In this document: piece after piece, positions 1 to 13,800 of the stretch
Position numbering within the stretch: the first letter of the stretch is position 1
How the letters are laid out: every line of letters begins with the position of its first letter
NCBI RefSeq assembly: GCF_030052815.1
Contig: NC_079496.1
Span: 14,461,100-14,525,099 of the forward strand
Direction of reading: 5' to 3'
DNA from: Hevea brasiliensis
Lineage: Eukaryota > Streptophyta > Magnoliopsida > Malpighiales > Euphorbiaceae
Length of the DNA stretch: 64,000 bases
The notes under the pieces: model-generated
Databases searched by the model: none
What the model saw: only the letters and a program-made list of their open reading frames with translations
Told to the model about the DNA's origin: nothing
Program-made: the position numbers and the translations under genes

Positions 1-232
1 GGTGGATAATTGCCAGTGCTGCATTTTTATGCTTGAACAGTCAAGACTGTCAATCCTGGAGGTAGAATTTGTTTATACCCTGTTATGCTAGACTCAAATT
101 TTCATATGATCTGCAGATGTTAATTTTCTCCTATGAATAACCTTTGATGTTGATCCCAAGAATATTCATTGTTGACTCAAGCATATTTACTAGAGTTCGT
201 TCCGTAATTTGTGTGCCTTTCTGTTGTTGCAG
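1..232 (+). other. Intron of the MOM1-like gene (5' end outside window)
   Basis: This stretch precedes the first recognisable exon of the MOM1-like gene and ends in a pyrimidine-rich acceptor with AG at 231-232. A short open frame at about 2-60 ends at a possible donor, but its translation does not look like the part of MOM1 expected just upstream. I therefore read it as intron. Confidence 0.6.
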
Positions 233-3200
233 GAAGATGTCAAGGCTATGGTTCATAGTTTCCTTGAATATGTAATCAATAATCATCATGTTAGCAGAGA
301 ACCAGAAACCATTCTGCAGGCATTTCAGATATCCCTGGTTAGAAAATTTCTTTTGTCCATATGCTGTATGATCATTAATTTTCTTCTGATAAAATCTTTC
401 ATATCATCATCAACCACTTCTTTGCTTGCATTAAAATAGAAACTTGCACATATGTTCAAGCAAAATAGGCCTTAATCTCAAACTAGTTGGGATCGACTAT
501 ATGAATCTTTTTTTGTCATTTAGCTTTGTAGACACCAAGTCCTTATCAGTATTCAACAGTTGTAAATTCTTTGATGTTTCCACATCATCTTTAGTTTCCT
601 CATCATCTTTAGTCTTCCTCTCCCCCTTCCCATACATTCCCTTACTAACTTATCACACTTTATACTGGAGACATGACGAAACCATCTTAGTTGGCTCTTG
701 CTTATTTTGTCTTCAATATATGTTATATGGATTTTCTAATGAATGTGATAATTCTTAATCTTATCCATAATCATTTTACCATACATCCATCTTAAAATTT
801 GCATTTCTGCCATACCTTAGATGCCCAATATTCACTCCCATACAATATAGCTGGTTTGACCATAGTCCTATAGAACTTATTTTTCATTTTGTTTGGGATT
901 TTATAGTCGCATAATACACTCGTCGCAATCCTCCCTTTCATCCATTCTATTTTGATCCTATGGCTTATATTCTCATCTAAAACTATGTTCTTTTGTATGT
1001 AGAACTTAGATGCTTGAACTGATTGCATTCAGGCACCGAGACTCCATCGAAATGAACCTTACCTCTATCCTTCTACACTCCATCCTTCTACGGGAGCTAA
1101 ACTCGCACTGCATATATTCCGTCTTACTTCTACATAGTTTAAAACCTTTGCTCTCAAGATTTTTTCTCCAAAACTCCAACTTTTGATTAACTTTTTACTA
1201 GTGTCATCCACTAAGACGCTATCATCCGCAAATAACGTGCACCATGGAACATCATCTTGAATTTGACTAGTCAACTTATCCATAACTAAGGTAAACATGT
1301 ACGGACTCAAAGTCAATCCTTGATGTAAACCTACTATTATGGGAAACTCGTCTGTGTCCCCTGCCACTGTCTTTACATTTGCGACCACCCCCTCATACAT
1401 GTCCTTAATAACCTTTATATTTTTAAAATTAGCTCTTTTCTTCTCTAGCACCCATCAAAGAACTTTCCAGAGAACCTTATCATATGTCTTTTTTAGATCA
1501 ATGAATACCATGTGAAGACCCTTTTTCCTCTCCCTATAAATTTCTGTTCTTACTAGAAAGATAGGCTCTGTAGTAGACCTAGCAGGAGTAAAGCCGAATT
1601 AGTTCTCCAATATCTTAGTAGTGTCCCTTAGTCTATGCCCAATTACTTTTTTTCATAGCTTCATTGTGTGACTCAACAGTTCAATTTTATGGTAGTTTGT
1701 ATAACTTTGGATATCTCATCTTTAATATAGGAGAATATATGGAATTATGCAAGTGTGCATAGAAAGTACCCACTCTTCATCCACTCTCTTTCTTTTGTCT
1801 TTTTTTCACTAGATTATTTTCATAAGGAAAAGGATGAAAATACCATGCTACAAAGCATGCAACGAACATTTAATTTTTACACTTGGAAAACAAGAATAAG
1901 AGAACTGAAATTACACTTGCATTCAAATGCAGATTAAATTAGATAGTACCTAAGAACAGGATGTGTTAACTGTCGATTGAGAACCAGCCTCTTTATTACT
2001 TTCCTTTTCTTTCTGTAATTCTGTTTTTCTTAAAAATTGGTTTAGAATAAGTCGATTCTAATGTTCTTGTACCCTCAATATGGGTCGCGCTCTATCCAAT
2101 GTGACTGCCTTCCCTTTTTAGGTGCTTCTGCATCCATGTATGCATACTGATATGCATATATTTCTATTTGTGTTAATTATTAGTGTATCTAATTTTGACC
2201 TTGCTTTTATTCTGGGATTCTGGGTGCATGCACATTCAGATGATATTGGTTAACATTTCTACTCTACTGCTCTTCTGTTCAAATTTCAGTGCTGGACTGC
2301 AGCTTCTATGCTAAGGCACAAACTTGATCACAAAGGATCGCTTGTGCTTGCAAAACAGCATTTAAATTTCAGCTGCAAGAAAGAAGAAGCAGATTATGTG
2401 TATTCAATGCTGCGGTGTTTGAAGAAAATGTTTTTATATCATAAAGGGAATTTTACGCTAGACTGCTCTGCTAAAACATCTGAATCATTAACTAACCTTC
2501 TTAACAAGGATTGTTCACATGCAATGTCTTCACAGCCAACACCATCTACCCTGCAAAAGATGAAAGTAGGGTTTGGAGATCTGTTGCATAGTCAAGAATT
2601 CTTTGATGATCAGGTACTTTCCCAACTTGGATTGGCATTGCAAGATTTTTCGAGAAGTATCAAAGATATTGAGAAAAAATGTGATAAACAGTTGATGAAG
2701 CTCTTAATGAAGCAAAAGGAAGAAATGGAGGAACTTGACAGAAAGTACAAGGAAGAGAAGGCACAGCTTGAGAATTCTAAAAAAGCGGATGCAGCTGTTA
2801 TTCGATTTCTTAATATTAGTTCAACAAGAACAGATCAACTTAAGTTACTGGACATTGAATATGAAAAGAAGTTTGAAGAACTTGAGTGTGAGACGGAGAA
2901 ATGCCGTAAAAATCTTGAGAAAATTCAGGTGGCTGCAAGGGAGAAGATGGATGAGAGAAAAGCTTGTTGGGTGGATGGAGTGAAATCCTGGGCAAAGGTG
3001 GAATTAATAGATAAGCCACCTTTAAATGAAACTGGACATAATCAAGAAAATGATGTCTCTTTGAATTCTCATTTGAAAGAACAGAATCCTGAAGGAAACC
3101 AGAGCATGCAAGATGGGGTGGTTCTGCTGGAAGTTCCTGAAACTGTTAGTTCAAGTGATGAGGAGGATATACGCTCTGGGGAACTGTATAGAAATGAGCA

Positions 3201-6200
3201 GATTCCTTGTACAGTTAATTCAGACATGCTTGATGGAGAGGCTCCATTGAGAGCTTCCAGGGCTATATGCATGAGGGATGGATCAGAAAATGTTGAACGT
3301 GTAAATTTATCTTCATGTGGAGAACAAATGCTAGCTTCTAATGGAGCTAAATTAAATTTGTCTTCTAGAAAGCTTCCAGTGGAAGTGCTTGAGAATGTCA
3401 GTTCCACTGGCAGCCTGGAGAACATGGGAGTGCCTGAAATTGCTTGTAATGTGACCATTGATGATGGCAACTCCATCATTAGAGAGAAAGTTGAAGTTCA
3501 CGCTGTGCCTTCTGATATGACTGCTGTAAGCCAGCAAAACAGAAAAGTTTCATCTGGAGTGCCAGAAAATGCTTCAAATAAATTAGTGGGTGATAAAACT
3601 GGTAAGCAGCAGGATGGGAAGGTTGTCATGGGTAAGACTACCTGCAATCAAAATTCTGATTTTTCAGATAAAGTCGCTGGAGTTAGCCAACAGGATGGGG
3701 AGGCTCCATCAGTAGTTCCTGAAACTTCTCTAGGTGAAGCCGTCGAGGCTGGTGAAACTGGTAAACAGCAGGATGGAAAGGTTCTAGCTAATGAGACTGT
3801 TGATAATCAAGACTCTCAATCACTGGATGAAACTGCTGGAGCTAATCGGCAGGATCTGGAGCTTCCATCCGGAGTTATTGAAAATGCCACTGGTGAAGCA
3901 GTTGAGGGAGCAAGTACTGGTAGAGGGAATAATGGTGTTTGTTTCATGGCCTCATCCTCTAGTACCAGAGTTGATCTGGAGGATGGAATGATTTCATCAC
4001 AGTTGTTGGAAAATGTTCCTAAAGTAGTGGAGGGTGGTAGCAGTGGTAGAGAGGTTGTTGGAGTGGTTCCTGTCATTAATGAAGACCATCATCCCCAAGA
4101 ACCGCATTTGGTAAATTCACTTCCTATCCAGCCTGAACCTGCCTTGGCTCAAGATGTTCCAGTGCCATTGAATCAGGTTTATTATTTGTCTGCTACTTTT
4201 TTTATTGTAGTCTTGTTGGTATCCATGCATTACAGTTATAATAGTATCTGCACATTACAGTTACAGTAGCATGTATCTTCATTTGAATTTTATTCCAAAT
4301 TTATATGTGCATCTCATTATTCATTAATGAGTTAGGCAATTCTTGCATACTGGATGCAAATAAAAATTGTAGTTTGCAATAGGGTTGAAATAGATTATAG
4401 GCACAATGTACTCTTTCTGATCAGTTAAGGGGAATTTTTATATATTTATTTTGAATTTTCTTCTGGAAAAAGTTAGGACTCATCTCTTAGAAATCCTCAC
4501 TTATTTAGGCACTTCAAGAAGAATCTTCTATTCCAACAGTATCCACTGGATTGCAAGATGGAGTTGCATCCACAAGTGGAAGTCATAATTCTTTGCAACA
4601 AGTTGAGACTTCAGTACCCAATCCAGATGATGTAGTTTCAAATCAAACTAATGGCGACACACCAATTGTTGAGAATTTGCAGGAAATGCTGTTGTCACCA
4701 TCCAGAGATTCCGCTTTTAGTCTTGATGCCATGGATTTTCCTTCAGTTAGTGGGATTGAACATCAGCCAGGCAGTGAACCTCATATAACTGGCAACATCA
4801 CTGATTCTTCAACACAAATAGTAGTGGACCAGGTGGAACGCTCAAATGAAGCTGTTTTGGAGCCATTAACGCACCTTGCACAACATCTGTCCAGTGAAAT
4901 TCCTCTTGGTGGATCTGGGATGCATGTTTCAGACACAAGGATTGCACCCATTTCTTCTGGAGTTAATAATCGTACTGCACAGACTATACCCCCTGTCCGA
5001 GTGCCCCCTCTACCTTTGTATCATGATCCACTTCAAAAAGAACTAGAGAGAATTTGCAAAGAAACAGACCTGATTATCAATGCTCACAAGGACACAGTTA
5101 GTTTCCTGTGTACTTGACAATTTCTTCTATGCTAACAAAGCTTTAGATGTTGTCTCTTGGATTAAACTCTTTTTTCTGTTTTGCAGAAGCTGCGCCTGAA
5201 ATCTGACTGTGAAAAGGAGATAGAGGAAGTTATTGCTCAAATTCATAGAAAGTATGAGATTAAACTTCAGGAGATAGAATCTGAATTCTTCCTTAAGAAA
5301 AAAGAACTGGATACAATTCATAACAAAGTTCTTATGAACAAGATCTTGGCTGAGGCATTCAGATCTAAATGTATGGATAATAGGTCACCTATTGCAGCTG
5401 GTATGCAGCGAGGTATGTAATATCTGTGATTATTAAACGATTTAAAATTTAACAAAAATGTAAACAGAAATCATGGAACCTACTCATTTAACAACTCAGA
5501 TATTGATCAATAGTTTGGGTAGCTGATTCAGTTAAGATGTTTTTAGTACTGCTTCTGTCACTATTCAGCTCCTGACCATTTTTTCCTTGTCAGATGTGGC
5601 CTCAAGTTTCATGCAACAGCTGCTTCAGCTATCATCGCAGCAAACTGCACAGAGGAATGCCAGCTTTACTGGTCTGTCTTCAGCTGTTCCGCCTACAGGT
5701 GGCCCACAGATTGCTGCTTCCAGTTCACACAGCGCATCTCCATCTCTGCAGGTGGTTGATCATTCCTCGGCACTTTTCACAGGTGCCCTAACTAGAACAC
5801 CTCTAATTAGCTCCATCTCCCCTGCCACTGGTAATCTCCAAATTGGCAGCGAAATTCGAGCTCCTGCCCCCCACCTACAACCTTTCAGATCTTCAGCATC
5901 GACAGTTGCAACAAGTCGTCCCTCTCTTTCAGTTGGGATGCCTAGTCAACTTATGCCCAATCATCCCCCTACAGCCTCTGCAGTGCCATCCCAGCTTCCA
6001 TTGCAACCACAGCCATCTGCACAGCAATCTCATCATCCTATTTTTACAGAGAGACCTGAAACTGCAGGAACTTTGCCAGCACTTTCTAGTTCATCTCTAT
6101 CTGTACTTGAGTTGCTTATGGATGTGGATAATCAAACAAGTACAAACTCACCCTATGCTTTGCACCCGCTAACAAATTTGGGTTCCAGCTCAGACACCTT

Positions 6201-6291
6201 GGTCCCACCTGAGCTTAGAGTGCCAAATAATACAAGTACAAATGTAACATGTCCAACAACTGAGGTTGTTTGTCTGTCAGATGATGATTGA
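233..6291 (+). CDS. MOM1: MOM1-like helicase-related transcriptional silencing protein, C-terminal part (5' truncated by window)
   Basis: Exons by GT-AG splicing and frame: 233-337, 2290-4176, 4509-5096, 5187-5412, 5594-6291 (stop TGA). The first two exons encode the block conserved in plant MOM1 proteins: a VHSFLEYV stretch, QISLCWTAAS across the junction, AKQHLNF and [17 protein letters not shown] long charged coiled-coil-like segment rich in E and K follows (about 2640-2970), then an acidic, Ser-rich linker with degenerate repeats. A second coiled coil is in the fourth exon, and the tail is Ser/Pro/Gln-rich, ending [11 protein letters not shown]1 proteins act in the nucleus to keep transposons silent largely without changing DNA methylation, together with PIAL SUMO-ligase-like partners. 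The SNF2-like N-terminal region lies outside the window. Identification comes from remembered family similarity; assignment of the coiled coil to the CMM2 motif is inference. Confidence 0.85.
467..1670 (-). mobile_element. RTE-type LINE fragment, reverse-transcriptase remnant, in a MOM1 intron
   Basis: On the minus strand broken frames encode reverse-transcriptase motifs: [11 protein letters not shown] near 1500 (catalytic palm motif A region), [18 protein letters not shown] near 1320-1280, [11 protein letters not shown] near 1235-1200 (the FADD metal-binding motif), and [19 protein letters not shown] near 900-830. The frame shifts between blocks, so the element is dead. The 3' tail ends near 467 with a conserved terminal sequence (TTGGGATCGACTATATGAATC, plus-strand reading, about 487-506) that recurs, diverged and inverted, at about 57300-57350. 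The element sits antisense to MOM1 and accounts for most of the 1.95-kb intron. The 5' limit is approximate. Confidence 0.75.
3526..3990 (+). repeat. Degenerate 52-53-residue tandem repeat coded in the MOM1 linker
   Basis: Within the large MOM1 exon three successive segments (3526-3681, 3682-3840, 3841 to about 3990) share a pattern. Each starts V/A-S/N-x-Q followed by a small charged run, then a GVPENA-like motif, then TGKQQDGKV in the first two and STGRGNNG in the third. The period of 156-159 bases keeps the frame. The repeats lie in an acidic, probably disordered linker between the coiled-coil region and the next exon. Confidence 0.6.
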
Positions 6292-9200
6292 CATTTAGTG
6301 ATGTATTTTACGCCTTAGATTTTATACTGATCATGGGGATCCTTTGAGCTTCAGTTTCTGAAGCCCATTTTTTGAGTTCTGCGCTTTCTTGCGTTTAGAG
6401 GGAGTTCCCTGGATGTACTGACCTGTGCAGAATTTCTAACTGTTCAGTTCTCGTTATGTTCATTTTTTCTTAAACGTAATTTTCCTACCTGTCGTTCATT
6501 TTTCAAGCACCATAGATGTGATGCCACTGTATAAATCAGCCCAGTAAACAATAATATCTTGAACTTTCGACTGCGAAGTTGGATTATTATTATTATTATC
6601 AAGAGAGGAAAAGTTTTCAACGTGTGGCAATATTAGATTTGTTTGGAGAGAGCATAAGTTGGCATATGGCAATCATAATTTATTATGTTAACTTGAAAGA
6701 AATTATTTTCTTGCTAATCACGTTGAAAATGACGATGATGTTGCTGTGGTCAAGACACGATCGAAGCCTAATTAATCACTATTTTCTTTATTTAATTTTT
6801 TCTATATGCATAAGAAACATTGGAGTTTTAATTAAGGTTTTTTTTTTTTTTCTTTTGAAAAATTTTGTTCAAAGAGTTCTATATAATATTTTTTTTTTGG
6901 TAGAACATATAGATATTGATTATTCATCAATAAAAATGTGTTTCAAATTAGAGAAAAAATAATTAAGTGGAAGCTTCGTATATTTATTAAAAAAAAGTGT
7001 TTTGAGTTTTAATTTTAAAATTTAAAATGTAAAAAAATAAAAATCATATAATCTATAACCATTGACGGATTCGTAAACTTTTTTTAGTCAAAATATAAAA
7101 AAATAAATAAAATGTAATATATTCTTATAATTATATTTTTGGAACAATTGACCCCTCATTTACGATTATGGATAAATTTTACCGCATTTAATCTCGTTAA
7201 TTATTTCATTTTAATTATTATATTTTAATTTACTTTAATTTTTTTTTATTAACAGTCATTTAGATTAGAATCCATTACAATCTCCGCTAAAAATCATATG
7301 TTACATATTTTATGTGGTTTTAAATCATAAAAAAATTATATTTTTTCCATGTCAGATTAAATTTATTTCTTTCTTTAATTTTTTATTTAAAAATAAAGAT
7401 TAATAAATATAATAAGCAATATGAAAATAATTTTTTTTAATTTTTTAATTTAACCAAGGAAATAATTTTTTTTATTATGTTTTAAAGTCACATAAAACAC
7501 ATAAATTTCACCAAAAAATTTATCAAATTCTGATCTAAATGGCTGTTAATAAAAAAAAAATAAAAAATAAATAATTTTATTAAAACAAATTAAATATAAT
7601 AATTAGAATAAAACAATTAACAATGACTCTTCGAGAAATTTATCCTGCATCCACCACTGTTTATCTCATTATCTTTTCCATTTTTAAATTTTCTTTTCCC
7701 TCTTATTCACCCTAGAATGTTAAAATAAATTAAAAAAAAAAAAATATTATGATAACAGAGTATGGAGGGGAGCTCCACATTTTTGGTAAATAATTTCCTT
7801 CATGCTCCTGTAAGCTTATTCTTGTCTTACTTATAATAACCAAACCTTAATCTTAAATTAATCAAAATTAATTATATGAAATTTTTTATGTAAAATTATT
7901 TTTATATTAATATTATAAAAATATAAATTTCTTAATATTAACTTATTATATTTTTATCAATTATCTTATTAGCAGATATTTATTTTAATATTATATTTTT
8001 ATTATATTTATCTTATGGTATATTATATCTTTCACTTACCTTAAGTTCTCTCTTTTTATTTTTGTAAAAAAAAAAAAAAAATCTTGCATGAATTCTTTAA
8101 TTTGCGATTCTATTTCCCTTTTGACATAATTAATTGTCAAGTGCATATAGCGACCCTTGTGTAGTTGAGATATGCCTCAATAATCAATTTTTTCATTGTT
8201 AATAATTATATAATTATAGAAAAAAATTAAAATAACATAACTAATAAAGAGGATAAAAAAAATAATTTAAATAAATTTATTGAAAAATTTTAGAAAGCCA
8301 GATGTTAATAATATAAACCATCAAATGTTAATAAGATAAAGCATCACTTATAAAAAAAAATTTTTAAAGACTAATTTTATTATATTTATATAAATTTTTT
8401 ATTAAAATATTAATTACTGATAGTGAAGATTTTTTTAAAAAATATTTTATAATTAAAATTTTAATGAAACATAAGTATACAAAGTTAGGGTAATTATCAC
8501 ACGCGGTTACTCAACTTTCAATTTTATGATCGTTTTCATAATTAAAACTCACTGAATATCAATTTAATTTTATAAAAGTTACTGTAACCAGAAAATAATA
8601 ATTCCGAAGTTAATCTATCACTTATGTTACAAATAAAATACTTAATTAATAATTATTGGTGGAGAAAAAATTAAAAAAAAAAAGAGAAATTTAACAGCGA
8701 GAAAGGTAATTGGATATATTTATGCATCATATTTTCTTTTTTATAAAAATATTAATAAAATAAAATAATTTTATTTATAAAATAGTTGACAATTTAATAA
8801 GTTAACATAAAAACCTCTTTAAAATTAAATGATTTTTTATGAAAATACTTATAAAATTAGTGATTACATATGGTATTCATCTTGCAAAATTAGGTTAATT
8901 ATGAAAATTAGAGAATTAATTTCATATTGTACAAGTCAAGAGTATACCCACATTAAAAGAGGATTTGAACAACAAGAATTTATTTCCCAAATTTTGAACC
9001 CTAATTAATTATTTTCAGTTATGCAGAGATTTATTTTTCCTTTAATTTTCCAAAGATATTAGGATTAAAAATTATTACATTAATTATAACCAGCTAAATT
9101 AAAATTAAGAAAAAAAAATACATTTTCAACTAATTAAGAAAACAATCACTATTAACAAGGTAAGAGGTCACATCAGTTGTTCATAATTATTATTGAAAAT

Positions 9201-10590
9201 CTGAGAGCTAAATTGATAATGAAAAACTTATGCTTATTTGGGATCAGAGGATATGGAATTGCCCCTATCCTTTCAACTAATGTGTAGCATCAAATGTGAT
9301 TTATTATTATATCTTTTCTCATAAATCCTTTAATTTTGACGTGAATATATAATTTATTTTTTAAAATTTATTTATATAATTTCAATTTTCTTTTGAGTAG
9401 AGGATTTGAAGGAGTGAGGACTCGAATCTATTTCTTTTTTTTGTTTAAAGAAAATAAAGGATAGAGCTTTCATTAAATTGAGATATAATACAATTTTAAA
9501 GTATAAAATTTCATACTATTACGGTCTTGCATAAAAAAATTATAAGATAAATTATTTATATAAAATGTAATAACAATTATCTTAATTTGAAAAATCTGAT
9601 TATATTAACAGAGCATTTGATTTAGTCATTCAATTAGAAGCATGCTCCACTTGGTGGTAAACTACCATTGTTTCACTCTACAGTCTCTGCATGAGTCTAA
9701 TCTTAAAATCATTAAATTTTGATATTCTTATAAAGAGAAAATTTGTAATTCTTATCATTGTATTCTTATTCAAATAATAAAGTAAAATACCTAATTCTAT
9801 GATAAAAGTGAAGGAAACGATAAATTCTCAAAAAATGAGAAAATACCAAATCCTTACACAAGAGGAGATACTAAATCCTTTTAAAGGAGGCGATAAAATT
9901 CAAATCTATTAATAAAATTAGACTGAAGATAAATACATATCTATTTCAAAAAGATACAAATTTAGAAATTTAAAAAAAAAAAAATAAAAAAAAAATAATC
10001 ACCGGTGAAAATACTCATGATAGTCTTACTTCGCTTTTCATCTTGATTTTAATAAAATAGGCAAATATAAATGCAACAATTCCACTTTTAATTTTGAGAA
10101 CCAAATGAAGACAAATATAAAGTTTTGTTCATAAATTTCCCTACAAGGCATTACATTAGAAAGGCTTGAGAAGTGATTTGTTATTGAAGAAGAATTAATG
10201 TAGATAGTTTCCTTTCCTTTCCTGTGTTTGTACTCAAAAGACCAAAAAAGTCATAAACCAACCCCCAATGAAGTGAGAAGAAGAGTCATTTTCCATTTAG
10301 AAGCCATGTATTGTCAAACTCCAAAAATCCTTTATTTATGCCACAATATAAATAAAAATAAAAACCCTTCATTTGTAGGCAAAGCTAAGTTACACCAAAC
10401 TAAAAATTACTACTTTTCATATCAATATTCTTTTATTTTTTTGTAGGAGTCTTGTTTGTCTCAAGTCTCAACTTCCCTCCTTCAATGCTAAGCCAAAGCC
10501 CAATCCCCAAAACCAAAAACACCCATATATCCTCTTCTAGTTCTAAGTCTCATGTCTCTTTCTCCTTAACAACCCTCTTCTCTTCTTCCT
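6292..10590. other. AT-rich intergenic DNA, no gene recognised
   Basis: The first 250 bases are the likely 3' UTR of the MOM1-like gene. The remainder is dominated by A/T runs and short open frames without recognisable motifs. I saw no terminal repeats or coding blocks. Roughly the last 300 bases are the probable promoter region of the GAUT gene; a CTATATTAA element lies near 10595. Confidence 0.6.
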
Positions 10591-10878
10591 CTCTGCTATA
10601 TTAAACACCAATAAAATTTTGAATATATAAGAAAAACTACTAGCCCATTTGCTAAGCAAGTTTAGGTAACTGATAGCTACCTTAAACTCCAATCATATCC
10701 TTCCTTTTACAACATATCTCCGCATGGGTTCTTGCACTTTGAGTGTTTCCCTCATGAAATAAACTACCCAACCATCCATACCCTTCAACACACAAACAAA
10801 ACTATTCTCTGGTGAGGTTGCTAGCTGGCTTGGTTGTGTGGGTGTTGGCTGGTTCTGCTGCCGTCTGAAATTAATAAA

Positions 10879-13800
10879 ATGCAGCTTCATATATCTCCAA
10901 GTCTGAGGCATGTAACAGTTCTTCCAGGGAAAGGTGTTAGAGAATTTATCAAAGTGAATGTTGGAGGTAAAAGGGTTTCCTATCGAATGCTCTTCTATTC
11001 TCTTCTCTTCTTCACTTTTCTTCTTCGCTTTGTGTTCGTCTTGTCCACTATCGACACCATTGATGGAGAAACCAAGTGCTCTACTCTTGGTATGTTCTGC
11101 CTTTCTTTATCTCTTTTTCATTAGCAGATTAACAATGCTGATTAATTTCCATTGTTTCTTGTTTTGATTATAGCGTTCTAAGCAGAATTTATGTGCCTGC
11201 AAAACCAGGAATTAACACTTCTGATTTTAGAATTCTAAGTGAACAAACATAAAGCTACAACCGTAATATTAATTTAGGGAGAGATTAATTAAGCTTAATG
11301 ATCATTAGAGTTAAACACTTTGTCCAAGGCTTTTTTCATATGAATCTAGTTAGGTTTAAATTATCATGGAAAATCCATGTACGTTTTGCATCGAAAAGGC
11401 CGTTTGCCAACCTAAATAAAATATTGTAGTTTATAATCATACTCCACTGCCTACTAAATTACTTCTAATTAATTTAAATAATTTATGCCTTTTCTAGGTG
11501 ATATTATTAATAATATTATTATATATTGAAATGTACACATTATACTGTAACAGATAGTTCAGCTGAAATTCGCTAAAAATTAGCCAATAAGCATGGGCCA
11601 CGTGGCAATAGGGCAATGTCAAGTGACATATGTGTCCCTGTTTTTCATTAGTGTTAAAGGTGTGAGATTTATGTAATTAATATACGTGTTAGGGTTTGAT
11701 TAGGAATTGATTAGTTTGCTTAATTAGTGTGCAAAAGTGCAAGTGGGACAGGCATATTTCACCAGTATACATACTTAATGGTAACAAACGTTTGGTTTGG
11801 TATACCATAGTTAGCCACTTAGCACGTGAAAAGGTTGCATGGTTACCATTCATATTACTAGTTGTCGGTGCATGGCTAGTCTTTGGAGGCTGCCTGCCCA
11901 CTAACTTTGATTTACCCCCACCACAAGTATCATATTTAATTAATTAATGCATGTATAATATCATTAGGGGACTAGATTATCTCACACCCAACCACAACAA
12001 TATATTTTGTATTGTAATATAAAATTATAATATTTTAGTGCATAATTTTATATAATTATTTATATAATGAAATAAAATACATAATGGAAAGTAACTATTT
12101 CTATTTTTAATTATAAAAATAAATAATATCAGAATAAATAAATAAAGGAACTCAAATTCGATATTTTCTCACTCTCTATATTTTAAAAGTGAAGAAATAG
12201 TAATCAGAGTACTTATATAAATATATTTTCATTCATTCATAAACTTGAAAGACATAAGATAGAAAGTAGACTTACATTAATATGATGACTGGATTATTAT
12301 AATTGATCCAAGTCTTAATTTGTTCTAATGGTAGGTTGCTTGGGGAAAAGACTAGGGCCAAGGATATTGGGAAGAAGGCTTGACTCAGTAATCTCTAAAC
12401 CTGGCATTACTTTTGCTTTAAATGCTATTTCATGAATTTTTGGTAAAAGTGTTTTACTAATTAATTAATTGGATTAATTTTTGGCTTTGCAATAAAAGGT
12501 CCCAGAAGTTATATACCAAGTACTAAAAGAACCCCTTGGCCAAGATGATTTAAAAGGAAGAAATGATATTCCCCAAACATTGGATGAGTTCATGGCAGAA
12601 GTGAAGGACGCCAAATTAGATGCAAAAACTTTTGCCCTCAAGCTCAGGGAAATGGTATACTGTCTCTTCTTTAGTCTTCTTTCTTGCTACCGAGAAGATA
12701 TTCTAATAATAGTAAGCGAGATTGGAACTCAAGCTGAGATGGATCAAGAGTTGAATTCTTAACTGTTAAATCCAACCTTCGTTGGGCCCTCTTTCTTTAC
12801 TCTTTAATCATGATAATTTTCAGGTGACCCTGCTCGAACAAAGGACAAGAACAGCCAAAATCCAAGAATATCTATACCGGCATGTAGCATCAAGCAGCAT
12901 ACCAAAACAGCTACACTGCCTTGCTCTAAGGTTAGCCAATGAGCACTCTACCAATGCAGCCGCCCGCCTTCAACTCCCAACGCCAGAACTTGTCCCTGCC
13001 CTCGTCGACAACTCATACTTCCACTTTGTCCTCGCCTCAGACAACGTTCTTGCCGCCGCTGTTGTCGCCAATTCGCTCGTCCAAAATGCGTTACGGCCCC
13101 AAAAATTTGTACTTCATATAATAACCGATAGGAAAACTTATTCACCTATGCAAGCTTGGTTCTCCTTGCACCCTTTCTCCCCTGCAATAATTGAGGTCAA
13201 GGCATTGCATCATTTCGATTGGTTTACAAAGGGTAAAGTTCCGGTTCTTGAAGCTATGGAGAAAGATCAAAGAGTAAGGTTACAGTTCAGAGGAGGCTCT
13301 TCAGCAATTGTTGCAAATAATACTGAAAAGCCTGTTGTTATCGCGGCTAAGCTTCAAGCACTTAGCCCCAAGTACAATTCAGTGATGAATCACATCCGAA
13401 TTCATCTTCCAGAGGTATAATTTAAATTAATCAAGCATAACTATGATCAGATTTTCCCCTTTTTTTCTGGTTATTGGCAAGTTTAATAACCTTTTGGGTC
13501 TAAAATGGTTGCAGTTGTTCCCAAGTCTGAACAAGGTGGTGTTTCTTGACGATGATATAGTAGTGCAAACCGATCTTTCGCCTCTTTGGGACGTTGACCT
13601 GAATCGAAAGGTCAATGGGGCTGTAGAAACCTGCAGAGGAGAAGATAAATTTGTCATGTCAAAGCGATTCAAGAGCTATTTGAATTTCTCTCATCCTTTG
13701 ATAGCTAATAATTTCGATCCCAATGAGTGTGCTTGGGCGTACGGTATGAACATTTTCGATTTAGAGGCTTGGAGGAAGACCAACATAAGCCTCACATACC

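Noticed and set aside
2..60. Possible upstream exon of the MOM1-like gene ending in a GT donor
   Set aside because: The translation does not match the region expected just before the 233-337 exon in MOM1 proteins as I remember them; treated as intron.
3069..3479. Minus-strand open frame of 136 codons
   Set aside because: It is antisense to the well-supported MOM1 coding exon, shows no domain and mirrors its codon bias.
6579..6962. Open frame of 127 codons after the MOM1 gene
   Set aside because: Composition is Tyr/Phe/Ile/Leu-rich, as random AT-rich DNA gives, and it has no motif or homologue I recognise.
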